Source: Chryseobacterium ureilyticum
GTDB taxonomy: Bacteria; Bacteroidota; Bacteroidia; Flavobacteriales; Weeksellaceae
Assembly (NCBI RefSeq): GCF_900156735.1
Contig: NZ_FTOL01000010.1
Location: 1 to 64,000 of the forward strand
Direction of reading: 5' to 3'
Length of the DNA stretch: 64,000 nt
Shown: positions 1 to 9,520 of the stretch, in pieces
How the letters are laid out: each line of letters begins with the position of its first letter
Numbering within the stretch: the first letter of the stretch is position 1
The notes under the pieces: generated by a model
What the model was told of the DNA's origin: nothing
Database searches by the model: none
Seen by the model: the letters and a program-made list of their open reading frames with translations, nothing else
Made by a program: the position numbers and the translations under genes

Positions 1-13
1 TCAATTGGGACTG

Positions 14-44
14 CAAAGATACTAACTTTATTTTAACTCGCAAA
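14..44 (-). promoter_or_regulatory. Bacteroidota-type promoter P1 facing out of window
   Basis: Read on the minus strand, TTTG (41-44) is followed after exactly 19 nt by TATCTTTG (14-21). This matches the Bacteroidota primary-sigma consensus of TTG around -33 and TAnnTTTG around -7. Transcription would start near position 7 and run out of the window to the left, so the gene served is not visible. Confidence 0.7.
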
Positions 45-160
45 TTTTATTTGATAAAAAATGCAAAGCTTTTTTTCGTTCCTCTCTTCTTGAAGCAATA
101 TCGTCTCTGCCTATCTAAAAGCTCTTCTGCGCTACTGATATACTCTCGTTTTCAGTGGGG

Positions 161-193
161 CAAAGATAACAACTTTATTCAACGCAAAACAAA
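161..193 (-). promoter_or_regulatory. second, upstream promoter P2 facing left
   Basis: A second TATCTTTG box (161-168, minus strand) has TTTG 21 nt upstream (190-193). Its surroundings resemble P1: CTTTATT and AACGC/ACTCGCAAA occur at matching places. Two tandem strong promoters 147 bp apart suggest a heavily expressed gene or a stable-RNA operon just left of the window. That last point is inference. Confidence 0.55.
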
Positions 194-312
194 CTTATTT
201 AACATAAATTTCATCTTAAATTCATATTCAACCCTAAACAACTGGTTTAAAGGGAGAAAAATATTAAACATCTGTTTGAGGGAGGGCTGTGGGGGGAATT
301 AAAGTTTTTAAG

Positions 313-445
313 TTTGGGCTAAAGCCTATGAGGTGTGATTTTTTGTAAACGGGCTAAAGACCGTTTCTAGTGAATATCTTGTGGATGGGCTTATGGGTGG
401 TGTATATTTTATTTAACCACAGAGGCATGGATGGCGCAGATTAGG
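313..445. repeat. degenerate flavobacterial intergenic repeats
   Basis: The motif GGGCTAAAGCC (315-326) and the imperfect palindrome AACGG-GCTAAAGA-CCGTT (349-366) are decayed copies of the GGGCTAAAGCCC palindrome that I know as a common intergenic repeat in Chryseobacterium. They are followed by a CCACAGAGGCA-type tail near 417-427. The whole 1-897 stretch otherwise shows no credible gene. The open frames at 51-302 (+) and 441-662 (-) have no family resemblance and lie in repeat-derived sequence. Confidence 0.4.
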
Positions 446-680
446 ATAGCTGATATATTAATATTATATAGAGGTATATAATAGGAATGGAAAAATATGG
501 ATGGTATAGATATAATAGCTTTGATTCATGATGACCCAAAATAACTCTACATATATATAGATAAGTGAAATTAGAAATAAATACTGAGAGCTCTACGGGA
601 AGACAAAGATTAAAGGATGCATACATTGAAATTGACCTCAAATTATTAATTATACCCATCATTCATTACCGGTACTTCTC

Positions 681-797
681 CCCTAGCCCCGATAGAAACG
701 GTTACCCCACAGCATACGTTGGAAAGCGTTAGGGCTTGGCGGTTGGATTGCATGGTGCGAGGAGTATGAGTGAAGAGCGGGAGATAGCTCCTAAATA
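681..797 (+). repeat. conserved CCCCGATAG...GATAGCTCC intergenic element
   Basis: The stretch begins CTAGCCCCGATAGAAACGG and ends GAGCGGGAGATAGCTCC. It is visibly more GC-rich than the AT-rich DNA on either side. The same bordered layout recurs in intergenic regions of many Bacteroidota genomes as I remember them. No reading frame in it looks coding. It could be a structured RNA or a non-autonomous repeat; its function is unknown to me. The + orientation is only by analogy with remembered copies. Confidence 0.4.
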
Positions 798-897
798 ATT
801 TAAGATCATGAGAAAAACATGATTTTATAAAGGATGGCTAAATATTGAAAAATAATAATTAAAGAATTATTTTTAAGATGGGATAGCAAGTGTAATA

Positions 898-1257
898 TCA
901 GAAGAAACGCTTGACTAATACTTTATATACATAGTATCCGATGAGACAGCCCACAGTGTCTGCAACAATGTCTAAGGATTCCATAGATCTGCCCAGTCCC
1001 ATTTCTTCCTGTAGAATCTCGGTAAGAAAGGCGTATATGAGGATGATCTGGAAAAAGTATGAGAATTTTATTTTTGGGAATGCGGCAATGAAAGAAAATC
1101 CTAAAGCGGCAAATATACTTACATGCAAAACCTTATCAATACCGTTGAACATAAACCAATACTCATGGTTTTCTTCCCCCGGCTTGAGGAGCATATAAGT
1201 AAGAAATGCCCAATAAATGGGCAATATCTTACTAAATATTTTTGAAATCTTATCCAA
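898..1257 (-). CDS. VanZ-like family membrane protein
   Basis: This is a small membrane protein with about four hydrophobic segments. It carries the VanZ-like signature [15 protein letters not shown] near the N-terminal third and a final segment that includes [16 protein letters not shown]. The family is named for the teicoplanin-resistance accessory VanZ, but in flavobacteria these genes usually follow gcvH and have no known resistance role. I prefer the TTG start at 1257 (119 aa, 8-nt overlap with the gcvH stop). An ATG at 1314 would give 138 aa but needs a 65-nt overlap with gcvH. The gene is probably co-transcribed with gcvH. Confidence 0.8.
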   Translation of the reverse strand: MDKISKIFSKILPIYWAFLTYMLLKPGEENHEYWFMFNGIDKVLHVSIFAALGFSFIAAFPKIKFSYFFQIILIYAFLTEILQEEMGLGRSMESLDIVADTVGCLIGYYVYKVLVKRFF

Positions 1258-1627
1258 TGATAGCCTGATAATCTTCAGCAGAAAGTAATTCAGACTGATC
1301 TGCACCGTCAGCAAGTTCTAATTTGATGATCCATCCGTTTCCATAAGGATCTGTATTTAACAGCTCAGGCTGGTCTTCTAATTCTGAATTGAATTCGATA
1401 ACTTTTCCTGAGATAGGTAAGAATAAATCTGAAACAGTTTTTACTGCTTCTACACTTCCGAAAACGTCTCCGCCATTAAGATCATCGTCTACAGTATCTA
1501 CATCTACGTATACGATATCTCCAAGTTCTCCCTGAGCAAAGTCTGTAATACCAATTGTAGCTACATTCCCCTCAATCTTGATCCATTCGTGATCTTTAGT
1601 GTACTTTAATTCTGATGGTGTGTTCAT
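1250..1627 (-). CDS. gcvH: glycine cleavage system H protein
   Basis: This is the lipoyl carrier of the cytoplasmic glycine cleavage system. It shuttles the aminomethyl group between the P, T and L proteins. The 125-aa length fits the family (about 125-130). The lipoylation motif EAVKTVSD gives Lys63 as the modified residue, and [17 protein letters not shown] is the classic N-terminal region. The ATG at 1627 is chosen. The frame extends 11 codons upstream, but that stretch would start within 18 nt of the -7 box and lacks homology-like sequence. The gene has its own promoter (1648-1678) just after the sprA terminator. No gcvP or gcvT lies in the window. Confidence 0.95.
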   Translation of the reverse strand: MNTPSELKYTKDHEWIKIEGNVATIGITDFAQGELGDIVYVDVDTVDDDLNGGDVFGSVEAVKTVSDLFLPISGKVIEFNSELEDQPELLNTDPYGNGWIIKLELADGADQSELLSAEDYQAIIG

Positions 1628-1647
1628 TTTTAAATTTTTATTTTGTA

Positions 1648-1678
1648 CAAATGTATTCAAAATTCTACTAGCTTCAAA
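1648..1678 (-). promoter_or_regulatory. gcvH promoter
   Basis: On the minus strand TTTG (1675-1678) is separated by 19 nt from TACATTTG (1648-1655), an exact match to the TAnnTTTG -7 box. The expected start point near 1641 leaves a leader of about 14 nt before the gcvH ATG at 1627. It lies immediately downstream of the sprA terminator, which makes gcvH an independent transcription unit. Confidence 0.75.
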
Positions 1679-1691
1679 TATTGGATATAAA

Positions 1692-1719
1692 AAAAGTCCT
1701 TCAAAACTGAAGGACTTTT
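1692..1719 (-). terminator. rho-independent terminator after sprA
   Basis: A perfect 12-bp stem, AAAAGTCCTTCA with TGAAGGACTTTT, closes a 4-nt loop. On the minus strand it runs into a T-rich tract. It lies 16 nt past the sprA stop. Confidence 0.85.
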
Positions 1720-1734
1720 AATTTTATGCTATTT

Positions 1735-4700
1735 CTAGAATCCGCCGCCGGAATCTCCGAATGTAAATGTAGCGGAAATACCTGCTCGGATCGTGGACAG
1801 CGGGAATGCTGTTGAGATCTTGTACTTGGAAGTCATCTGTTCGTAGAAAACTCTCAGGTTCAGGTTTTCAGAAACATTATAGTCTGCAGAAAGCTTGATA
1901 TTCATTAATCTCTGCCCTCCTGTTACCTGTGCATCATTCAACAGGATGTTCATAATGGAGGTTTTGCTGTCTCTTAATGAAATATCTCCTCTGATGTTAA
2001 GATCGCTTCCCTTTCCTCTTGTTCCTCGTCCTCTGATATTAGCTGTTCCTAATCTGAAGTTTCTGATGATGTATCCAAGTCTTACTACATATTCTGAATT
2101 GGAATCTTCAGTAAGGGTATGGTTTACTAATCCCAATACCATCATTCTGTTTTTATTGTACTGGATTCCAAACTGCATATTATTTCTCATCGTAACATCT
2201 ATCCCTAAAAGCGGCGAGAATGATTCTACATAACCCACTTGAGCAAAGGTATATGGATTAATTTTATCTCCTCCGTTTTTATCAATAACGCCCGCATCGT
2301 CTACAGTCTGATAGAAACCGTTCGGATTGCTATGATAGTCAATGTTTCTTTGAATTCCTGTAGCAGTATAAGTGGAAGTATACACATGTGAAATGTCAAA
2401 TTTTGTAAACTGTCCGCTGATCATTGGAATATTCTTCAATCCTGAATACGTAATTCTCCAGTTTGGCAATGGCATTCCTGATTTTTTAGGATTACCCATC
2501 GGTGACATAGATCTACCTTCAAGCGCTGCTCTAAATGCAGGAATCAATACATAAGAATTGGCAATACTGTAATGTTTCGCAAATCCATCATTTCCTACTT
2601 CTGCGTTAGGTCCTGCCAACTGTAATGACATTATTCTTGCATTATCCCTGATTGCCTGATAAATTGCCTGTCCATCTTTAAATGATGAATTAAGAAGTAC
2701 CGTAGAATTGGAATACGTTGTCATATCCGTAGCGAATGTAAATTCCGGATCAGGAACTCCTCCATTGGTATAATTGAATCCTGTATGAGAGAAATTACTG
2801 TTATAATTATGCAATACGTTAAAATCAATTCTTAAGTCATTCATTGGCATCATCTGTAGATTCGCTCTGAATTCTTTAGTAGACGTTCTTACATATGGGT
2901 CTGTCATAAACTCTGAGTTACTTACCCAGCCTCTTTCCATTACCGTTCTTCTGATATCAGCCTGAGATCCGAAAAGGAATCCGATTGTAGGACCTCCTAA
3001 TGTCTGCCCTGAACCATACCAGTTAGGCGCTGACAATAATCCAGGAAGTACAGTACCGTTATTTTCCGTATAGCTGAAATCCAATTGCTTGAATGAAGTC
3101 AGGAAGAATGCTGCACTTTGAAGAACAGTAAGCTTATTCTTAAATTTATAGCTCTTGTATCTGTATCTGTTTTTTTCCCATTGCTTCGTATAAACAGTAT
3201 TAAGGGAATCCATTTCCTGCTTACGTTTCTGTAGTTTGGTACTTATATTTTTAAAGTATTTAAACTGTCCGAAGAATTTAGGAATATCCGCTGTACCTCT
3301 TGCTTCTAAAACACTTGTATTCTGCCCAATGGAACCTAAGCTTTCTACTTTATTGTTATTTGGATTTACCATACCATATAAAGCAGTACTTCGTGCGTTC
3401 CAATTGTATGTAAATGCATATCCTAATTCCGCTTCAAGGAAGTCCATATAAGGAAGGTATTGGAATGGTAGTTTATAGCTTAATTGTGCTTTATGATTAT
3501 ACAATACCGGTCGCCCTGCTCTGAATACATTTCCGAAAATAGACTTGTTATCCATTCCGTTTACATCAATGTTATCATTAAGGGTTCTGGTTGCTGAGCT
3601 GATCTCTAGTTTCAATGATTTTGTAAAATTAAATCCTAAACCATACTGCCATCCGAAGTAGAAGTTTCTGTTTCTGATCGCTTCCATATCTCCGCTTACA
3701 TTTCCTCCTAAAACAGCTTCAATATTTCTGAATTCAAGTTCGTTGTAATTTCTATCAATCTCAGTTCGGAAAGAAATTCTTGTAGGGATAGGATTAATAT
3801 TAAATTCCTTCACCCATCTCAGATACTTGGTTGATTTTGCAGTATCACTGATCATTTTATTAAATGGTTTTACTGACCAAGGTGTGAAGTTATAATTATA
3901 GTCAATATATCCTCTCAGATATTGTCTATAGTTTCTCTTTGTATAAATATCTCTGAAGTAGTCATCGTTATATACTGCAGTTACCGAAACGTTTTCAATA
4001 TCATAAAACTTATTCTTTCTGTTTTGGTTTACCTTCTCTTTACGCATATTCACAACTCCGATACTTCTTTGTTGTGTATATGTTCTAGCTACCTTTTTCA
4101 GTTGTTCTCTGTTTGGAGCTTTGCTGAATTCCACATCGGTATCTAAAGGATTGTACTTCGGATCTTCGATTGTTTGGGAATAAGAATAGTTTAATGGTAT
4201 TTTAAGTCCTGTCTTTTCCGGAAGAAGCTTATCTACATTCACCGCAGTATTAATACTGAATGCTGATTGTGTAGACTGGTTTCTTTCTGCCGGTTTTGAA
4301 TCAATATTTCCAAATCCTACTGAAGTATAAGATGCACTGGTATTTACCGTTGCAAAGTCTCCTAGATTGAAGTTTAAGCTTGCATTCGCTGCATACCCTC
4401 CATCATTATCAATATCAGAAAGACGGATTTCGTTTACCCAAAGTACTCTACTGATAGCGGTTGTCGGCAATCCTCTCGTGATACCGTTTTTAACCCCTAT
4501 CATAATGGTTGTAATATTTCCTAAACTTGGGCGTCCTTTGACGTAGATTCTTTTTAAATGATCCCCTGGTTCAAAAACAGGATCCAAAAATCTTTTTGCA
4601 ATATCATTTGGATATGCTTTATCTCTTCTGATTTTAGCGTCAACAAAATTCTGAATATCAAGATTCACTTCATTTTCCATTGGCCATATTTCCATTGGAG

Positions 4701-7700
4701 CAGTAGCATTTATTGAAGTTAAGTTCAAAGATGCTTCATATTCATAATAGTTATCTGTAGCATCACTACCAAAACGAATAAAGAATTTAGTATTGGCATC
4801 AAATCCTTCTTTTCCTCTCAATGCATCATGAGCATGTACAAAAAGTTTAAGCTTCTTATATCTTCTCATATCCAAAGTTGTATTCTTAAATACTCCTTTA
4901 GACTTACCAGAAGCAAGCTCGTTAATCTTCATATATAATGAAGCTTCATTCTGTCTTTGTGCTCCGGCATTTCCACTTAAAACCTGTCTGTCAATCCCAG
5001 GAGGCAATACATATGGAGGTCTGTTAAGTGCATTCTCTTCAATATTGACACTCCCTACTTCAAGCTGATTGATTTCATTATCTTCAATTACTCCTTCATT
5101 TGGAGCTGGGTCTATAGGTGCATCTGAATAAGTAGCAAGAGTATTGGTATATTTTCTCCAGTCTGATCTTACAAGATCCATCGTACCAAATCTCAACGTA
5201 GATGTATTCTCAAATCCTGCTAACATTAATCTTGCAAATCTTACATTATTAAGTACGTTTGGTTTGTGAGTTCCTTCCTGAGTATCATATTGAGAAACCG
5301 GTATTCTGAATAAGAACCATTTCACATCTGATGACTGACCATTCTGGAAATCTGCTTTTACAGTTTTTACGTCTACGATATTGTTTGTTCCCAGCGCAAG
5401 ACTTGCCTGGTCTAATTTTACTACATATTGGTTATAGTTTTCAACCTGATCAAGATTATAGTCTCTGTTGATATCTTCTGCATCCGGAGATTGTGAAGAT
5501 ACATTCAGTGAATTTGCTTCTGAGTTTCCATCCGGGTTTCTGAAATATTTGTATCTCTGAACCAATGAAGCAGCCTGGCTTCCTGTAAATTTATCTGACA
5601 AATAGAATACAAAGTCATCCACAGCAGGGTCTACAATATTGGTTACCGGATTCACAAATGTATTTCCGAATCTCATTGCTTCCTGATCTGAGCTTAACCC
5701 GTCATATCCAACATCCTGAGTTTTTCTTTCTTCTCCTTCAGTAGAGAACGCATATAAAATTGGAGGTTGTTTTGGCTGTATCCCCCAATTTGAATTGGTA
5801 GTGGAAGATGGTGTTGACGGAGTAGGAAGTCCGTTTTCGTACAACATTTTTCCATCTTTAAGAATATCTTCAGAAACGTTTCCTAAGTGTAATAAAAGTC
5901 TTGCATTTGTACCCAACTGATTTCCATCGGCGTAAGGGTCCATCATCCAGAATTCTACATATTCAATATTTGAACTGATAAAGTTCGGAACGCTGATTGG
6001 TCTCATAATCCCCGCCCATCTGCTTTGTGCTGTTTCAGTTCCAGGGTTTACGTTGTATGGTCCTTTTTCACCAGGATAGTAAGAAATATCGAATGTATTG
6101 GTATAGGTCTGCTCTCCTGCTACAAAGTCTCTGTTATTATAAATCTCAGAATATTGTACTCTTCTTGAAGCGTGATTTGATACGGATTGTTGCGTAATCC
6201 CTGTAGGTGCTTTTCCTCCAATACCCCAAAATCTCGGATCAATATTATACCATGATAACAATCCTCTTCCATAGCCACTTGTCAAGTCATCGCTCGTTGG
6301 TGGAATATTAAACGGGGCTATCGAATTTTTTTCCGGTCTTGATGCTAAGCTCCATGCTCCAGGTTCCTTTAAAGAGATTTTAGAAGTTGTCTGTTCAAAA
6401 TCGTCAATATAAGACTGGCTGTTGGTCGCTTTATTCAAGCCTGGGATAAGGTAAGCTCCCTCCATTCTGAAATTAATATTGGAAGGTGCCTCAGTTTTTA
6501 CTAATGGAAGTTTATCTGTAAGTCTGGTCAGGAATGGTGCCTGATTGTTATACATCAAATTGATACCTGCCATCGTATTATTCACAGCTTCCTGTCCGAA
6601 GTTTACTTTCTGGGTAAGCGGTGATTCTGAATAGTTGACAACTGTACCTCCTAATATAAAGTTCTCATTGAATCTTCTTTCTAAATTTAATCCTAAGAAT
6701 CTTTTTCTTTGGGTATTAAATGTCAACTGGTTTTCCAATGAAATATTAATAGCCTGCCCCGATTGTTTTACGTTTTCATTAATGATCGTAACGGTTCCAA
6801 GCATATAATCTACGGTATAGTCTACCCCTTCGGCAAGCTGTACTCCATTTGCGGAAACTTTTACAGATCCCTGAGGAACGTTTACTGCTCCCAGGGAAAT
6901 ACCTTGTCCCTGCACTCCCTTGTATCTACCTTCGATGGTATAACGTTGAGGAACCTGAGATTGTTGACCTGCTGAAGGTTTTATCTGATCGTAAATATCA
7001 TGAAAAACATATTGAGGATCATTAGTTCCTAATACCTGCTGCATATAATCTCCGAACGGCTGTACTTTGGTAAAGATAATCCTACCGGTTTCCGGTCTGA
7101 TTGTCACTCCATTCACAAAGTCAAAAATTCCATCTCCTTTGGTGCCGTCTTTATTATTTTGAATATCTCCATTCATATTCAGACGATCCCAATTCAATAG
7201 TTTCAATAAGTTGATATCCTTTACAGGTGTATCCGGAAGATAATTTACTTTACCTCCGGTCTTTTGATCCCTGTAATATATATTAAGCATGAAATTATCG
7301 GGAGATACTTGTCCTGCATCAAGGGAATAAATATTCTTCATCATCAGATCCCACGTTGGAGAGCTGGTATCTGTAGTGGTATTTGATCTCAAGATTTTAG
7401 TAATCAGAACAGGACTTTCTTCAGAGAATTCCCCTACTTTATATACTTTATTACTTCCGTTAACTGTATATGAATATGATACAGCCAAAAGTTGATTGTC
7501 ATTTAATTTTTGATTCAAAGAGATATACCCTAACTGTGGTTGGAATGTATATTCATTGGAGTTCAGCCTTCTTGCTTTAGTATTAAAAGTATAATGTTCA
7601 CCATTTATATAAGGCTCCGGAGTTCCGGGAAATATTTTCCCCTGAAATGCTGTGCTATAATCCTTACCTGATTCTCTGGTTCCCGCTGCACCTGAAATAG

Positions 7701-8850
7701 CATCATATAATCCGTTTAGAGAGTTGTCTGGTGATGAACCTCCGTTTTCACCAAGATCTCTGATCCCAATCACACTCTTTTGATACGCAAGATTACTATT
7801 TCCCTGATCCAATACCCAAACTTCTAATCTTGTAATATTGATTGTTGAGTTGATTTGTGGATAATTAAGTAAAGCATTATCATATTTATTGAGGAAGTAA
7901 TGTCCTAAAAAGTAGTGCTGGTTCTCTTCATAATCAATGGCATTGACTTTAAAATTATTCATCACACCACCACCTTGTACAACAATATTTCTGGCTTCAC
8001 CCTGCTGCTGGGAAAGGACAACTGTTCCAAAGGTTTTTCCTAACTGGAATTCAGTCTTAACCCCGAATAACGATTGTGATCCACGGATTAAACTTGTTGA
8101 AAGTGGCATATTTACGTTACCGAATTCAACTCTTTTAATGATTTTATCTTCTCCTCCTTCGTTGGGCTTATCGACATTTCCAAGCCCTTTGCTTTGAAGG
8201 TCTTTCCAGCTTCCTTTTGCCTGCCAAACGAGATTCATTCTGTTTTCAAAAGCAAAACCACTCTGGGTGTCATAATTAGCTTTTAACTGAAGGTTTTCTC
8301 CTACTTTCCCCAATAATCCCAACTGAATTCTCTGGTCTATATCAAAAGTAAAGCTGGTCCTGTTCTGTGGCAGGATCAGCGGGTTATCTATTTTCTGGTA
8401 AAGTCCTCCGAAATCAATGGATGCGTATCCTGAAGGTATGATCTCTATTTTATTTCCACCGAATATGGTTTCAAATAGTTTGTTATTGATCATTAATGAA
8501 GGGATGAGTCCTTTCTTTCTGGCATCAGTTTTGTCTTTTCTAAAAAGGAGATTATATTTATCAGACTTCTCCTTATAATACGCTTTTGTCTGGGTAGCGA
8601 GCATATATTCTTTATACTCTTCCGGGGACATGGCTGTAGGAGGACCTGTAATCGTATTTCCTATTTTGGGATATACATAGTACATCCCGGTTTTGATATC
8701 GTAGTAGGCTTCATACCTCGTGGGGTCTGCCACCTCGTATTGTTTTCTTATGATCGCTGTGTCTTTGGTCTGCTGCGCAAAAGCACTTACAGACATACAC
8801 AGGAACGATAGGAACAAAAATATCTTAAAATGCTTATTATTCGCCACCAA
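1735..8850 (-). CDS. sprA: type IX secretion / gliding motility translocon protein SprA
   Basis: SprA is the giant outer-membrane beta-barrel that forms the translocation channel of the type IX secretion system, needed for secretion and gliding in flavobacteria. At 2371 aa it has the typical size of SprA (about 2400). Residues 1-25 form a signal peptide ending AFA|QQ. The body has the repetitive aromatic beta-strand pattern of a large barrel, and the last residues (FTFGDSGGGF) form a final strand. The start is non-ATG: TTG at 8850, or GTG one codon later. It lies 3 nt past the ruvA stop, so translational coupling with ruvA is likely. At least three predicted T9SS cargo proteins are encoded elsewhere in the window. 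Confidence 0.95.
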   Translation of the reverse strand: MVANNKHFKIFLFLSFLCMSVSAFAQQTKDTAIIRKQYEVADPTRYEAYYDIKTGMYYVYPKIGNTITGPPTAMSPEEYKEYMLATQTKAYYKEKSDKYNLLFRKDKTDARKKGLIPSLMINNKLFETIFGGNKIEIIPSGYASIDFGGLYQKIDNPLILPQNRTSFTFDIDQRIQLGLLGKVGENLQLKANYDTQSGFAFENRMNLVWQAKGSWKDLQSKGLGNVDKPNEGGEDKIIKRVEFGNVNMPLSTSLIRGSQSLFGVKTEFQLGKTFGTVVLSQQQGEARNIVVQGGGVMNNFKVNAIDYEENQHYFLGHYFLNKYDNALLNYPQINSTINITRLEVWVLDQGNSNLAYQKSVIGIRDLGENGGSSPDNSLNGLYDAISGAAGTRESGKDYSTAFQGKIFPGTPEPYINGEHYTFNTKARRLNSNEYTFQPQLGYISLNQKLNDNQLLAVSYSYTVNGSNKVYKVGEFSEESPVLITKILRSNTTTDTSSPTWDLMMKNIYSLDAGQVSPDNFMLNIYYRDQKTGGKVNYLPDTPVKDINLLKLLNWDRLNMNGDIQNNKDGTKGDGIFDFVNGVTIRPETGRIIFTKVQPFGDYMQQVLGTNDPQYVFHDIYDQIKPSAGQQSQVPQRYTIEGRYKGVQGQGISLGAVNVPQGSVKVSANGVQLAEGVDYTVDYMLGTVTIINENVKQSGQAINISLENQLTFNTQRKRFLGLNLERRFNENFILGGTVVNYSESPLTQKVNFGQEAVNNTMAGINLMYNNQAPFLTRLTDKLPLVKTEAPSNINFRMEGAYLIPGLNKATNSQSYIDDFEQTTSKISLKEPGAWSLASRPEKNSIAPFNIPPTSDDLTSGYGRGLLSWYNIDPRFWGIGGKAPTGITQQSVSNHASRRVQYSEIYNNRDFVAGEQTYTNTFDISYYPGEKGPYNVNPGTETAQSRWAGIMRPISVPNFISSNIEYVEFWMMDPYADGNQLGTNARLLLHLGNVSEDILKDGKMLYENGLPTPSTPSSTTNSNWGIQPKQPPILYAFSTEGEERKTQDVGYDGLSSDQEAMRFGNTFVNPVTNIVDPAVDDFVFYLSDKFTGSQAASLVQRYKYFRNPDGNSEANSLNVSSQSPDAEDINRDYNLDQVENYNQYVVKLDQASLALGTNNIVDVKTVKADFQNGQSSDVKWFLFRIPVSQYDTQEGTHKPNVLNNVRFARLMLAGFENTSTLRFGTMDLVRSDWRKYTNTLATYSDAPIDPAPNEGVIEDNEINQLEVGSVNIEENALNRPPYVLPPGIDRQVLSGNAGAQRQNEASLYMKINELASGKSKGVFKNTTLDMRRYKKLKLFVHAHDALRGKEGFDANTKFFIRFGSDATDNYYEYEASLNLTSINATAPMEIWPMENEVNLDIQNFVDAKIRRDKAYPNDIAKRFLDPVFEPGDHLKRIYVKGRPSLGNITTIMIGVKNGITRGLPTTAISRVLWVNEIRLSDIDNDGGYAANASLNFNLGDFATVNTSASYTSVGFGNIDSKPAERNQSTQSAFSINTAVNVDKLLPEKTGLKIPLNYSYSQTIEDPKYNPLDTDVEFSKAPNREQLKKVARTYTQQRSIGVVNMRKEKVNQNRKNKFYDIENVSVTAVYNDDYFRDIYTKRNYRQYLRGYIDYNYNFTPWSVKPFNKMISDTAKSTKYLRWVKEFNINPIPTRISFRTEIDRNYNELEFRNIEAVLGGNVSGDMEAIRNRNFYFGWQYGLGFNFTKSLKLEISSATRTLNDNIDVNGMDNKSIFGNVFRAGRPVLYNHKAQLSYKLPFQYLPYMDFLEAELGYAFTYNWNARSTALYGMVNPNNNKVESLGSIGQNTSVLEARGTADIPKFFGQFKYFKNISTKLQKRKQEMDSLNTVYTKQWEKNRYRYKSYKFKNKLTVLQSAAFFLTSFKQLDFSYTENNGTVLPGLLSAPNWYGSGQTLGGPTIGFLFGSQADIRRTVMERGWVSNSEFMTDPYVRTSTKEFRANLQMMPMNDLRIDFNVLHNYNSNFSHTGFNYTNGGVPDPEFTFATDMTTYSNSTVLLNSSFKDGQAIYQAIRDNARIMSLQLAGPNAEVGNDGFAKHYSIANSYVLIPAFRAALEGRSMSPMGNPKKSGMPLPNWRITYSGLKNIPMISGQFTKFDISHVYTSTYTATGIQRNIDYHSNPNGFYQTVDDAGVIDKNGGDKINPYTFAQVGYVESFSPLLGIDVTMRNNMQFGIQYNKNRMMVLGLVNHTLTEDSNSEYVVRLGYIIRNFRLGTANIRGRGTRGKGSDLNIRGDISLRDSKTSIMNILLNDAQVTGGQRLMNIKLSADYNVSENLNLRVFYEQMTSKYKISTAFPLSTIRAGISATFTFGDSGGGF

Positions 8851-8853
8851 ATG

Positions 8854-9438
8854 TTAAATGTTTTTTAAAATTTGTTTAACCAATTCTTCAACCGAGACGC
8901 TTGGATTTTGTTTTAAAATTTTATCAGCAATCTTCTCGCTTGTTCGTTTAGGAATTCCTAAAACTTCTAATGCAGATAACGATTCTTCCTTGATTTTATT
9001 ATCCACTGCGGATGAAATACTCTCAGCAGGACCACTGAATTTCTGGACTTTATCTTTAAGATCAACAATAATTCTTTCGGCTGTTTTGGCTCCGATTCCT
9101 TTTGCTTTCTGTATCAGCGCACTATTCCCAGAAAGTATGCCGGCAGCAATTTCATCAAGGCTTAGTGTAGACAACAGAATAAGTGCTGAAACAGCCCCTA
9201 CTCCATTAACACTTATTAACAGATTAAACATTTCTTTTTCTGAACGAGTGTTAAAACCGAACAGAAGGTGAGCATCCTCACGGATTATTTGTTGAATGAA
9301 TAGAAAAGTTTGTTGATTTAAAACCAGTGTCTGTGAGGTCATTAAGCTGATCCCAACATAGTATCCAACGCCTTGTACATTGATTACCGCATAGGTAGGT
9401 GTAAGTTCTTGAACTGTACCTTGTAAAGAAAATATCAT
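8854..9438 (-). CDS. ruvA: Holliday junction branch migration protein RuvA
   Basis: RuvA binds four-way DNA junctions as a tetramer and loads the RuvB motor. The 194-aa length is normal. The N-terminal OB-fold domain (MIFSLQGTVQEL..., about 1-63) is followed by two helix-hairpin-helix motifs, VNGVGAVSAL and KGIGAKTAERI (about 77-120). A short C-terminal RuvB-binding helical domain ends the protein (about 145-194). The gene directly precedes sprA. A TATATTTG box at 9459-9466 gives it its own promoter, separating it from the peptide cluster upstream. Confidence 0.95.
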   Translation of the reverse strand: MIFSLQGTVQELTPTYAVINVQGVGYYVGISLMTSQTLVLNQQTFLFIQQIIREDAHLLFGFNTRSEKEMFNLLISVNGVGAVSALILLSTLSLDEIAAGILSGNSALIQKAKGIGAKTAERIIVDLKDKVQKFSGPAESISSAVDNKIKEESLSALEVLGIPKRTSEKIADKILKQNPSVSVEELVKQILKNI

Positions 9439-9458
9439 TATTAATTTTTGAAACTCCC

Positions 9459-9466
9459 CAAATATA
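9459..9466 (-). promoter_or_regulatory. -7 box upstream of ruvA
   Basis: An exact TATATTTG box lies 20 nt upstream of the ruvA ATG. The only nearby TTG is 13 nt away, shorter than the usual 19, so the -33 element is weak or absent. Confidence 0.45.
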
Positions 9467-9520
9467 AAAATTTAACCCCCAAATACAGCATTAAAGGTTA
9501 AAATAAATTGTTTTTAGCAG

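Noticed and set aside
51-302. 83-codon open frame on the plus strand
   Set aside because: It crosses two strong leftward promoters, has no family resemblance and lies in AT-rich repeat DNA.
441-662. 73-codon open frame on the minus strand
   Set aside because: Composition looks like translated AT-rich repeat DNA; no signal, no neighbours, no start context.
1250-1314. ATG start for the VanZ-like gene at 1314
   Set aside because: It would overlap gcvH by 65 nt; the TTG at 1257 gives a family-like length with 8-nt overlap.
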